From the NCBI RefSeq assembly GCF_041381155.1, contig NC_091147.1, forward strand, positions 15,723,318-15,787,317: a stretch of DNA of 64,000 bases, read 5' to 3'. Positions 48,201-58,674 of this stretch are shown here, piece by piece. The stretch comes from Argopecten irradians (taxonomy: Eukaryota; Mollusca; Bivalvia; Pectinida; Pectinidae). The notes beneath the pieces are model-generated. The model was not told the DNA's origin. It saw only the letters and a list, made by a program, of their open reading frames with translations, and made no database searches. A program made the translations under genes and the position numbers. Every line of letters begins with the position of its first letter. Position 1 is the first letter of the stretch.

Positions 48201-51200
48201 CTGTTAAAACTCATTTTAATCCTTTAGATTTAAATGGTACAAATATTTAAATTAGTAAAATCTATATATGTGAAATTAACAAAATCAATAAACAAATGTG
48301 TAACTTTTAATTTATGCAAGCTGCCAATGATATAGAGCTCGGATGCATTAATGAGAAGCAAGTTAGAGAAAAGCTGATGGTAATGTTCAAAAATGTTTTG
48401 TTGCTTATATATTTATCCCACAAAAATCGAATATAAAGGAAGGCTTTCATGTATTGTCAATGCAACATGTAATTGAAAATGAAGATATGTATTCCTAGAA
48501 TTTTTGCCAGACCTTTAGAGTGTCCAGTAGACGGACCCATTTCATTTGGAAAATAGCACTGTATTTTCCCAAATTGCGTCAGTATTTTCTAAATGGAAGT
48601 ATAATCAAGTGAAAACTCGAAATGTCCATATCTCATATATATACCTTTGAAATCAGTAATTAATATCTTAAAAAGTTGAAAATATTGCTTGAAAATCTTA
48701 TATTTTATAACAATTTTTTCTGTATGCAATTCATGAAGCCAGAAAAATTAAATTATATTTGTGTTTAAATCCCTATTCTATTTACTAGATCAAAAATGAA
48801 GAGAGTGTTTACAAAATGCGAAAATATCTTAAGCCTACTTTGTTATATGCTTATTGCCACTTTGGTATTATTTCAAAAAACTGAAGAAAATTTAATCAAA
48901 ATGATGATGATGCTTTTCCCCAATTTTTTCTTAGGGTTGTTTTCCAAAAATAGGTGGCAAAAACCCTGTATGCTGATAGAATGATACACAACATATTTCA
49001 CATATATATATCTGTATATATGCCAAGCCAATTATCCATCAATTCATTTTGAAACTATAACAAGACATTTTGACAATAAATATTTGACTTAAAGGGACAG
49101 TTCACTGAGACTGATTCTTTAACATAACCACAAGGCAAAATGTGACATAAATATATTGTTCTACATTCCTTATGAAACATATAACAAGAAATATTGACAA
49201 ATTTCACGACATTGTAAGTGTTTTAATTGATACCGCTGAGATTCCAAATTGTATAGCAATACGATTCAGCAGGTACAACATGTATGCTGTACCCATATCC
49301 AAGCCAAAGTCACACTCGTTAAACAAATGCAATACATAACCACTGAGGAATTGATGAATTTTTTTAGAAAAGAACATGCATCTAATAAGGTTAACACACT
49401 ACTGTAAGAGTGATTTGAGTAGTTCTAGACAAAAAAGTCTTTACTACACTGGCAATGGCCAGGATTGGCATACAAGACACCCGACCACAATGTGTAATAG
49501 TGGACAACAAGTGAGTTTGAACATTTCACAAAGATTTCACTACAGTGGGCTTTTCTGGCGTATCACAGTAAAATCAACTAATCTTATTTCTATGAGAACT
49601 GGTTTGTTTCCTATATATATGCGGATTTTAATGTACTCTTAGACTGAATTGTCCCTTTAATCTAAAATATCTGTCAAAAATATGCTAATCATACACCAAT
49701 GAACAACAAAAATAACATAAAAAAAATAAGAGATGCAACTCCTGAGCCAGGTACTAAATGATATATTCTAGGTTCATCTGGTGCTGCTGGTTGCCAACAT
49801 GTTTCAGCCTTAAAGGCAGGCCGTCATCAGGGCACAGCTTGCATATAACAGTGTACCAGTTACAAATAGTATAGTTTGACAATAGAGGTTATGTGATAAT
49901 AACAATGTATTATGCAACATAGATAAGTTGCTAAGGCAGTAAGGGAGAAAATGATAAAAAGCTAAATGGTGATTGGTGTAAATTTTAAGAATATGAATGC
50001 AAAAGTTTTATGAAATTTAAAAGATGACTGATACAATAGAAATAATAAATTAGTTTTATGAGGATATATGAGTAGGAATAAATTAAATATGTATAGTTAA
50101 TAAATTCCATATAGTAAATGTAAGCTGTATGAGAATAACAAGAATAACAGTTATTTCAAAATTAGAAAAAAACAATCTAGAGCAATCTGAGCTATGAGAA
50201 TAGTATCATAATATCACAAAGGAACAAAGAAGATTAACATAGATGTTAGGGCCCAACATTAATCAAATCTTCAGCCAGACAAGTCACTCGCATTAAAGAG
50301 AGAATATAAAACATTGAATCAAATTAATAATCTGTGACCCTCAGGTTCAATATCCCTCCACATTCTTCTTATCCTGTCAAGTCTTATAATATTTGTTTTC
50401 ATTATGAAAATCAATGGGAATGATAAACATACCATATGATACCCGATAACGTTTGTGCAGTACTAGTATCTCCAACGTCACTCTTTGTTATCTTCCCACT
50501 GAAATGAAATTAGTGTGGGACATCATCGTACATCATTCCATCACCAATAGATACAATAGTCCCGCACAAACGTTAACTTATCGGGTATCACGTGGTACGT
50601 GAATTATCCTCATTCTAGATGATAATAAGTTACTGTGAACACAGAAATCATTAATGTTGAGCACATTGTTTAAGTCAAAGTAAATGAAATCAAATATTTC
50701 AAACTCATTCAAAATAAATAACACAAACAATAACATTGCAAATGCAACAATCCTTATCAAGAGGTACAAACATAATATAATCATCTTGGCAATTCTGAAG
50801 ATATGACGCCATAACTGCCCGAAGATCTTTTACATTCAATCTGCCATGCCCTAATAAATAAATACATTTTTTACACATCACTGGATTGGTAATTTATTCT
50901 AGGAAAGCAAATAATTTAAATTAAAACATTATATCAGCTCATTTGATTTCATGTTGTTTTTACTGATGTGATCTCTTCTGAGGCGGGGGCATAAAAACTG
51001 TAATTAATTTTTGATAATATATTAATACAAAATAAAAGATAAAATAAATTACAATTAATTAATCATTTTTTAAATTTCTTTTTCCAATTCAATATGCAAC
51101 ATCAATGTCTATGTTCCAATAGCATTACCTTTTTTTTTGCCATCTTTGTCAAATAAATCACATACAAACAATGGAAAAATAATTTACCTTTTGAGTAACT

Positions 51201-54200
51201 GTTTGGAGAACTAAAGGGAACCCTTGTTGGCCACCATGATGGCTTATTTGTAGCTATATAAACATTCTTCCCTGTGATTTTGAACAAAAATAAATTGATT
51301 ATATTCATTATTTAGCTAAAAATGTATTAGCTAAATTAGTTTTTTCCCCCATAATTCAATATCAAGTAATCTCTTCAAAGAATTTAGTGTTTTTTAAGAG
51401 TTCTAGATTACCGAAAAATTAAATACTCTGTGGACTGGGCATCCAATATTTACTGGTTGGAATCTCATATCATTTGTTATTTGGAGAGTACATGTTAAGT
51501 CTCATTGATAGCGGGAGTTTCCACTTAGGTGTTAGCAGAATTTGACATCTGAAATTGAATCTCTAGCTATGTTTACTGACGCTTACAATGCAATATTTAA
51601 TTTGGGTGAGTCTGGAGAAGGAATTGATGAAATAGACAGTCTCTTTGACAATAGACAGTGGGAAATTATGAAAACACAGCCTTAAGATGAAGGTTTTCCA
51701 GGTAATATGCTTACATATTGTAAGATTTAATTTGATGTTTTATAATAAGATGGAATAATAAAGAGAGTATGGAAAGCAGAAGTAGAGGAATTATCTAAAT
51801 TTATTAATCAACCTAAATATCCTTAGAGAGTGTTGTCATGCAAACAGGGTTTTAGATGAACTACTAAAGCAACATGCTCAATCAGGCAGTCTGACACCAA
51901 CAGAGCATAAACCTGTGATTGAAAATGCAGTCTTGGACAAATTTTCCTATTTTATACTAATCAAACGGTTTAAACAATCCAATGATTCTAATAACAAAAC
52001 AATTAGTGTGGAATTTCACACTCTGTTGTCGACAGAATCTTTCACATTCATGTTGCAAAACATGTGGCAAAGAGTATGAAACTCTGTGCAAGAAAAGAAT
52101 CACAAAGAAGGGACAAATTCTTTCAGGGCCCCCGACTGGGAGAGGAAAACAATCGAACTGTTAATGACTATAGTCATTAAGCAAGACACTAATATACATT
52201 ACACTTTAAGCTTCTCACAAACTATGAATCCTTTTTGTACCAGAAACAGACCTTGTCAAAACCAGCCCTCTACTCTACACTGGAAAAAGAACAGTTGCAA
52301 ATCCTATAATTGTCACCGGGACTGCCAATGTTTAGTCAATCCTGGAAGGTTTGCCACGACCAGAAACTCCAGTATCTCCGCAAAACATGCCTAGTTATAT
52401 TATAATACAGCTAAATCAAACAGATTTCCGACTGTATCTGAAGAAGAATTAGACAAGTCTGTCTCAAAGTAGGCAGGCAACAAATACTAAGAAAAATACA
52501 GCCCGGGGGATGAGACTTTTCCAAGGTAAGTGCAATATAGTAACAGCTAGGCCTAACACTACATGATTGTTGAAGTGTACAAAATACTGTGTAACATATT
52601 GTTAATTGAAACCAATGGACTACCTTACTACCTTATAGTTTATACAAGCAGTCGTAATGTTCCAACAGTACCAACCTTGTCAACAACTATATCACAGAAA
52701 TACTCTTAAAAATATAAGAGGGACAATAAAACATTATTTATCAGAGATCCATTGCAACATTGATATCATCAGGCAGGAAGTTGTCATTCAAATACCAGAA
52801 ACGTAACCATTCAGCCTGTTGACACACGTGGTAACACCGTCACTGATGAACATCTCGCAATCCCTTACCAGATCAGACACCAAATAGTGAGTGCCATTCC
52901 GATTTCTTTTACTAGGATTGGCTTCTTATCAACTGTTTGTCCCATCTGGTAACAGTTTAATACTTGAATATTTATGCTATTATATATTAAGTACCTTTTA
53001 ACCCCTGTCTTTTCAGAATAGCTGGGATGATTAGACAGAGAGCATCCCATGTGTACTCTTCAGCATCATCTGATGGCAGCTCCATAAAATGTCGTAGAGG
53101 CAATTCAGCTGCATAAAAAACAGTATTAAATTCTAGAAAGAGATATCTTATTACAGTTCAACAATAAGAACAAGACAATAGTCAATAACAAACAACACAT
53201 AGAATCAGTTATCATGAAGCTCATTTGTCAAAATAAATACTAAACTGAGCTGAACCTTTTCATTGTATCTCATATGCTATTCTGAAAGTGTCATGCTATT
53301 TATATAACATGTATATGGCATGGAATTCATTACTGTAAAAAAAAGTTAAGCTCTTGAAAGAAACTCTAGTCTAAAGTCACCCTTCATGAAAAATGTCGAA
53401 GTAATTGGTAAGCAAATTTGAGAAAGATCCCTCCAGTACTTTCTGAGAAATAGCGGTAAAAACCTTTAACTATCAAAATAGTGGACAACAGACAACGGAC
53501 GAATGGCAATTTGAATAAAATAGGCTAAAAATGTAATTTCAAATCTACGTTACAATAAATACATATTTACCTTTTTAAAAACTTCAATACTCAGTATTAT
53601 GCCTAATTATCTATACCTGTGCTTATGACAGCTCGGCTTTCTTGTAACCGCATTTCAACAGGCCTTTTTAAAGCATAACGCTTAAAAAGGTCACCTGCTT
53701 CCCGGCAGAAACCCTCCATGTGCTCAGGAGCTAAAATGAAATGGAATGAAAACTATACATATTTATGCTAAATATGTGTTTTGATAATAATATAATATTG
53801 ACCCCCACCCCTTAACAAATGTTTATAAGTACACAAGGGGCCCAGAGGGCCTGTATCTCTCAACTGGTTTTATTTCAATTAGTTATTTATTACCACAAAA
53901 ATTTATAAGATTACTTTCAGAGAAGTTGTTTATTTGAAAACAGTCAAATTAACCCCTTTGTGTTACCAATCAGGCTCCATTGGAAGGAAGATTCAATTTT
54001 GTATCTCCACCATATATATAACGATGCTACCAATATAATTATGCAATAGAAATGCTATAAAAATGCTTATAAATTCACACTTTTGGCCTTGCCTTTTATG
54101 CCCTTGTGAGGTCATCCCCACCAAAAGTCTTTGGACCAGGTGAAAATGTCTTACCAAAGAAGTCAATTTGGCCATTTTTACCCAAGTACATCATGGCCAT

Positions 54201-55805
54201 ACTTGGAGTGGCATTTCCTGAGTCATTGCACCACTGCTGTGCCTATATAAAAATATAGAAAAACCTTCATTATGACACACAATTTACATATTTTGTAAAT
54301 AACTCTATAGATCTTTCATTTTATGTTATGAAGTAAAATATCAAACAGGATCCTTAACGGTCACCTGATATTTGATACAAATTAGTTATGTCATTTACTA
54401 GCCAAGTGATGTCTTTTGTTCACAAAATAGGAACATACATCTAATAGGTCTACATACAAAGTTTCATCAAGCTTGGTGCATATGTACTCACAATATTGTG
54501 TTCACCATGTTAAATAATTATTATTGCAAAGGGTAATAACTCCGTAAATAAGTTAGAGTCAAATCAAGCTTATTTTCAATCTTGTTCAAGATATTTCCAA
54601 TGTTACCTATATAGTCAATATGCAAAGTTTCATTAAGCTTGGATCACATTCACTCAAGTTATTGTGTTCACAAGATAAAATAATTATAGTTGCAAAGGTC
54701 AATAACTCCGTAAGTAACAAACTAATCAGGTCGATTTTCAAACTTGTCCGAGATCTTTCCAATTTTAGTCTGAATACAAAGTTTCATGAAGCTGAGTGCA
54801 TATTTATTCAAGTTATTGTATTCACAAGGTCCAATAGTAATTATTAGTGCAAAGGGCGATAACTCCGTAAATTATCATTGGATTAAGCTGATTTTCGATC
54901 TTGTCCAAGATCTATCCAATGTTAGTCTACATACAAAGTTTCATTAAGCTCAGTTTATATTTAGCCCTCTGGAGGACTAGTGTTTGGAAGTATATATTTA
55001 CTAAAGTTATTGTGTTCACCCAATAATAATTACTAGTGCAAAGGGCCATAACTCCGTTAATTACTGTCGAACTATGCTGATTTCCAAACTCGTCCGAGAT
55101 ATTTCCAATGTTAGTCTACATACAAAGTTTCATTAAGCTAGGTTAATATTTACTCAAGTTATCACGTTCACAAGGAAATGTTACCGGACGTCACACGACG
55201 ATCGACGACAGACAAAAGGCGATTGCAATAATATTATCTGTTCCTGTTATATAGGACATGAAATGTCCCAAATGCCTATATATTTGAATGAAATGTCACT
55301 AAATCAAATACTCTCTTTCAAGATATAAAAACCACCATATTACATTGCCTCACATTATTTGTATCTCATTAATCATCTTTAGCAAAATTTGGTGTAAAAG
55401 GGGTAAATTTCATGCAACTTATTATGTTATTTTGTTCAAACAATGTAAGATTTGTTAAATTACCTCCAACCTCATCATTATAAAACAAAGGTGAACACAA
55501 CTCTAAGCAGACAAGATTATGAGACATCAGGAAGATAATCAAACAATTCAGAAATTGAAAGATGTAAATCTATAAGATATTACTTAAGTTTCAGTATGTT
55601 TGTCTGGGTTCCATTAACTAATTTTGGTAGCAGTGTACAGTTAGAACTAATGGCCATGGGTGAGATTTTTATTAAGCAAAAAGCACATGTTTTATTGGAA
55701 AAAATGAAAAAAATGAAAGAAATATAAAAAAAAATATACATATACCCTTTTGCACAGCAACTCCCATTGACGGGATAATCGTTTCGCTTTCGATTCCGCT
55801 TTGAC
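39241..55805 (-). CDS. Ulp1/C48-type cysteine protease with coding minisatellite and PHD-like tail, seventeen exons
   Basis: Exons in gene order: 55746-55805, 54155-54242, 53617-53730, 52995-53108, 51188-51271, 50772-50850, 50433-50498, 47313-48139, 46913-47031, 46063-46104, 45606-45680, 44864-44929, 44352-44440, 43887-43989, 43267-43372, 41213-41277, 39241-39351. Phases match throughout, giving 735 residues plus a possible 19-residue leader. The C-terminal third is a Ulp1 fold: VIDAYMM start, catalytic His in GQHWIFC (about 574), Asp in IVIIDPLGENW (about 591), Gln in SKQMDS (about 630) and Cys in SCGIFCLK (about 636), followed by YRIEVLKEILQNQ. The end, CRFCFK...DDQW|VVQCKYQALNW, resembles a worn PHD finger. 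The N-terminal region (NKPSWWPTRVPFSSPN) is unrecognised. Ulp1 proteases remove SUMO-like tags, and KDZ transposons often carry one. The exon 8 acceptor (ctag before 48139) was chosen because the stronger cag at 48164 would create a stop at the junction. Confidence 0.83.
39615..40250. repeat. Dispersed repeat, GACGGA-tailed family
   Basis: Same family and order of phrases as 26345-27015 (GGGATCTTGGCACCCACCAA, GATCTATGTCTGACAATGGA, CAAGATGGC...), ending near GGACGGAAGGAGGGACGGAG. It lies in the last intron of the protease gene (39352-41212). Confidence 0.7.
40873..41040. repeat. Near-perfect 70-bp-arm palindrome
   Basis: AAGGAATAGATTTTGATTTT...GATAATGGAGCC is matched by the inverse GGCTCCATTATC...CTATTCCTT with a loop near 15 bp. 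It is non-coding, probably a foldback MITE, in the last intron of the protease gene. Confidence 0.8.
41062..41178. repeat. Short GAGGCTC / CACCTGAG repeat
   Basis: It begins AACAAGAGGCTCTTGGGGCT and GCTCACCTGAG and ends GTCTCAGGTGACC, so the ends are inverted. It is a 115-bp internally deleted member of the GAGGCCC family. Confidence 0.65.
41914..42036. repeat. TTAA-type palindromic MITE
   Basis: AACAATTAAAGGATTGTTAG...ATTTATTG is matched by its inverse CAATAAAT...CTTTAATTGTT. It carries TTAAAGG ends like the other TTAA elements here. Confidence 0.7.
42135..43110. repeat. GATATCAGCCC palindromic repeat cluster
   Basis: At 42145-42275, TGACAATTTTGATATCGCAC and its inverse enclose several TATCAGCCC / GGGCTGATA copies. 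A second cluster at about 42990-43090 repeats GATATCAGCCCGGGCTGATATC. These may be the two ends of one ~1-kb insertion in the protease intron between 41278 and 43266. The tract between them shows no gene. Confidence 0.6.
44952..45421. repeat. GAGGCCC dispersed repeat in a protease intron
   Basis: It begins AACAAGAGGCCCATGGGTCT, contains CCCCTCCCACAGCCCCCTGG and ends GACAAAAGGCGATTAGAATAGGTC then TCTCAGGTGACC. Confidence 0.75.
46131..46805. repeat. GAGGCCC repeat with internal ~150-bp repeats
   Basis: It begins AACAAGAGGCCCATGGACCT and ends GGTCAGGTGACC. In between, GGGCAATAACTC, ATCTTTCCAATGTTAGTCTA and AAGTTTCATTAA recur about every 150 bp. A sister copy lies at 54345-55240. Confidence 0.75.
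47390..48139 (-). repeat. 24-bp coding minisatellite in exon 8 of the protease gene
   Basis: About 31 tandem 24-bp units, read on the minus strand as SPSPETSV, SPSTETSV or (at the 3' end) SPVASVA, make a roughly 250-residue Ser/Thr/Pro spacer within a 276-codon exon. The exon exits the repeat into VATSVNDDFAIASAIAKESN and then a good donor. No unit contains a stop in either direction, which explains long open frames on the opposite strand. Units grade from the older VASV type to the younger ETSV type. The role may be a mucin-like flexible linker (inference). Confidence 0.85.
49087..49664. repeat. TTAA-bounded MITE, copy 2
   Basis: Starts TTAAAGGGACAGTTCACTGA and ends CTGAATTGTCCCTTTAA. The interior is alignable with 38-616 along its length, with scattered differences. 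It sits in the protease intron 48140-50432. Confidence 0.75.
49789..49834 (-). ncRNA. Second hammerhead-like motif
   Basis: On the minus strand: helix I strand TGCC, core CTGATGA (49824-49830), helix II GGCCT/AGGCT with loop GCCTTTA, then GAAA, self-complementary ACATGT, and cleavage after U in GTT before GGCA. An extra C follows the core at the same place as in the motif at 21267. The surroundings (49680-49860) resemble a terminal scrap of a Penelope-type element, but no protein piece is present. Confidence 0.6.
51570..52545 (+). pseudogene. Decayed Crypton first exon
   Basis: The 3' part reads NRFPTVSEEELDKS and then, in another frame, NTKKNTARGMRLFQ followed by a gtaagt donor, matching RFKTVSE and TKKNTAWGVKLFQ at the same place in the intact Crypton exon 1. 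The opening near 51570 (MFTDAYNAIFNLGESGEGID) is acidic, as expected. Frameshifts and stops break it, for example a TAG just after DKSVSK, and the catalytic exon is not found downstream. It sits antisense in the protease intron 51272-52994. Confidence 0.65.
53405..53535. repeat. Fragment of GACGGA-tailed dispersed family
   Basis: GAGAAAGATCCCTCCAGTAC, TTTCTGAGAAATAGCGGTAA and GACAACGGACGAATGG are shared with 39615-40250. It lies in the protease intron 53109-53616. Confidence 0.55.
53834..54142. repeat. GAGGGCC dispersed repeat
   Basis: It begins CAAGGGGCCCAGAGGGCCTG and TCTCTCAACTGG and ends TGGACCAGGTGAAAATG, just 13 bp before protease exon 2. Confidence 0.6.
54345..55240. repeat. Long GAGGCCC-family repeat with ~150-bp internal units
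   Basis: It begins near GGATCCTTAACGGTCACCTG and ends GACAAAAGGCGATTGCAAT. Internally, GCAAAGGGC.ATAACTCCGT and CCAATGTTAGTCTACATACA recur five or six times. Sister of 46131-46805. Confidence 0.75.
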
Positions 55806-55861
55806 CTGTAAAATAACATGTAATATAAAAAGTCATGAATCATCTTCGATTTTGTTCCTGT

Positions 55862-56350
55862 TATATCGAACATAAAACGTCCCATAGAATAGACAGTGTA
55901 TTATACACATATGTTCCTGTTATGTCGGATATTCAATGTCCCGTAGAACAGACTATATATTATACATATCTAGCTGACAAAGAGAACCCTATTGATTAAG
56001 TTTCACAGATATTACTAGTTGTTTATATTTATTACAAACGTCTGCAATTTTATGATTTTCCTCAAGACTCAATTGGCACTTTTTAAATTCTTCCATTTAT
56101 GATTTAATTGATACAACTTTTATGACTATTGTTACTTTCACAGTGTCTATATTGTTTTTTCTTTCTTATTTTTGTTAAATATCATAATTCAAAATTGATA
56201 AAAAGTATGAAATAAGTGCCAATTGAGTTTCTGCCCTTTTGATTTAACCATTCTTTAATTGCCCGGGCTTCATCAGTTGAGAGGCATATAAATACATAAT
56301 GGTTTTTGATATATGAAACACATATGTTCAGAACATCCTGTAGAACAAAA
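55862..56350 (-). repeat. Conserved segment of right terminal block
   Basis: This is the inverse of 7850-8400: AACAATATAGACACTGTGAA, the MEEF leader, the STDEARAIKEWLNQKG frame and the 59-bp-type flanks agree almost base for base. It lies 57 bp upstream of protease exon 1. The two blocks are far more alike than either is to the middle copy at 15.8-16.5 kb, so left and right have recently been homogenised or duplicated. Confidence 0.88.
56040..56096 (-). CDS. Candidate leader exon of the Ulp1-type protease gene
   Basis: ATG opens MEEFKKCQLSLEENHKIAD and ends at a gtttgt donor in phase 0. Protease exon 1 starts in phase 0 at 55805 after a 234-bp intron ending ttattttacag, giving IAD|VKAESK in frame. 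It has the same structure as the transposase leader at 16378-16434. Predicted by eye only. Confidence 0.5.
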
Positions 56351-56351
56351 T

Positions 56352-58335
56352 GTCCCATATAACAGTGTATTATACACATATGTTCCTGTTATTTTGGACA
56401 TAAAATGTCCCATAGAACAGACAGTATATTATACAGATATGTTCCTGTTATATCGGACATAAAATGTCCCATAGAACAGACAGTGTATTATACAGATATG
56501 TTCCTGTTATATCGGACATAAAATGTCCCATAGAACAGACAGTGTATTATACAGATATGTTCCTGTTATATCGGACATAAAATGTCCCATAGAACAGCCA
56601 CAGGACTATGTGCCACACTAGCCACGGGACTGGGTGCCACACTAGCCAAAGGACTGGGTGCCACACTAGCCACAGGATTGTGTGCCACACTAGCCACAGG
56701 ACTGGGTGTCACACTAGCCACTGGTGCCACACTGGGTGCCACACTACCACATAGACAGGACTGTGCCACACTAAGGTGCCACACAGAACAAAATGTCCCA
56801 TAGAACAGTGTATTATACACATATGTTCCTGTTATTTTGGACATAAAATGTCCCATAGAACAGACAGTGTATATAATACAGATATGTTCCTGTTATATCG
56901 GACATAAAATGTCCCATAGAACAGACAGTGAATTATACAGATATGTTCCTGTTATATCGGACATAAAATGTCCCATAGAACACGACAGTGTATTATACAG
57001 ATATGTTCCTGTTATATCGGACATAAAATGTCCCATAGAACAGACAGTGTATTATACAGATATGTTCCTGTTATATTGGACATAAAATGTCCCATAGAAC
57101 AGATCATGTATTATACATACAGTTCCTGTAATATCTGACATAAAACGTCCCATAGAACAGATAATGTATGATACCTACTGTTCCTGTTATATTGGACATA
57201 AAATGTCCCATAGAACAGATCATGTATTATACATACTGTTCCTGTTATATTGGACATAAAATGTCCCATAGAACAGATCATGTTTTTTAATATTGTTCCT
57301 GTTATATCTGACATAAAACGTCCCATTGAACAGATTGTGTATTATACATACAACTGTATCCTGTTCAATGGACGGTTTTATGTCAGATATAACAGGATGT
57401 CTATGTCCCATAGAACAGATTGTGTATTATACATTCTGTTCCTGTTATATCAGACATAAAATGTCCCATAGAACAGATCATGTATTATACATACTGTTCC
57501 TGTTATATCTGACATAAAACGTCCCATTGAACAGATTGTGTATTATACATACTGTTCCTGTTATATTGGACATAAAATGTCCCATAGAACAGACAGTGTA
57601 TTATACATACTGTTCCTGTTATATCAGACATAAAATGTCCCATAGAACAGATAATGTATTATACATACTGTTCCTGATATATCTGACATAAAACGTCCAA
57701 TAGAACAGATTGTGTATTATACATACTGTTCCTGTTATATTGGACATAAAAATGTCCCATAGAACAGATCATGTATTTTACATACTGTTCCTGTGAATAT
57801 ATTTTGTATTATACATACTGATCCTGTTATATTTGACATAAAATGTCCCATAGAACAGATTGTGTATTATACATACTGTTCCTGTTATATCTGACATAAA
57901 ACGTCCCATAGAACAGATCATGTATTATAAATAGTGTTCCTGTTTTATCAGACATAAAACATCCCATAGAACAGATTTTGTATTTTACATACTGTTCCTG
58001 TTTTATCAGACATAAAACGTCCCATAGAACAGATCTTATATTATACATATACTGTTCCTGTTATATCAGACATAAAACGTCCCATAGAACAGATCTTATA
58101 TTATACATATACTGTTCCTGTTATATTGGACATAAAATGTCCCATAGAACAGATCATGTTTTATACTTACTGTTCCTGTTATATCAAGACATAAAACGTT
58201 CCATAGAACAGATTGTATATGATACTGTTCCTGTTATACCGAGACATAAAACGTCCCTTAGAACAGATCATGTATTATACATACTGTTCCTGTTATATCA
58301 GACATAAAACGTCCTGTAAAACAGACTGTTTGTTA
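56352..58335 (-). repeat. 59-bp tandem array, right block
   Basis: The same 59-bp family as 5779-7862 in inverse orientation, about 30 units. Inner units are close to the left consensus. Outer units (57100-58330) are more diverged and lean to CATACTGTTCCTG and GATCATGTATTATAC variants. One unit at about 57355-57400 is inverted. The array is interrupted at 56597-56785 by a piece of the 24-bp minisatellite. Confidence 0.88.
56597..56785. repeat. Minisatellite fragment inserted in the 59-bp array
   Basis: About seven units of CCACACTAGCCACAGGACTG type, matching the older VASV-type end of the protease exon 8 minisatellite 9 kb away in the same DNA orientation, lie inside a 59-bp array. The junction is at CATAGAACAG|CCACAGGACT. 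Gene conversion or template switching is likely. Confidence 0.85.
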
Positions 58336-58643
58336 CTGTTACTGTTATACTGGACCAAAGGAGCTTGATATTCTGTCAATAATTTATAAATATATAAAAA
58401 TATACCCCTGAATATATATTATATTTTCGATTATTTATGATTCTTGGACATAATATGCCCCATAACAGTTACGCCTTAGTATTATATATACAGCTATAAC
58501 AGCCAGATCGACTTCTAAACAAGTGACGTGATAATAGTAAAAATTATGAAGGTGTAGTGCGTCGAAACATTCTGGTACAGTTTCAATATTTTAAGCACAT
58601 TACCATTCCGCCAGGCATAATCAAGTGTCTGAGTGATTGAGAG

Positions 58644-58650
58644 TATAAAT
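58644..58650 (+). promoter_or_regulatory. TATA box of a rightward transcript
   Basis: TATAAAT in GAGAGTATAAATAGACAAG, just outside the right block. A start about 30 bp downstream would give a ~250-nt exon ending CACCG|gtaagt at 58928. No long frame lies in that exon, so it would be a 5' UTR exon whose gene lies to the right. Confidence 0.4.
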
Positions 58651-58674
58651 AGACAAGAGTCTAGCTGACCGGGA

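Noticed and set aside
47282-48250. Long plus-strand open frame (LGDTLVSG repeats) and a second minus-strand frame (APRLVCHP repeats)
   Set aside because: The 24-bp unit lacks stops in several frames. Only the minus-strand SPETSV frame joins flanking exons with correct splice sites and phase.
39241-55805. Ulp1 gene as the protease of a virus-like element
   Set aside because: There are no capsid, packaging ATPase or integrase genes around it; its split structure and KDZ neighbour fit a DNA transposon or host gene better.
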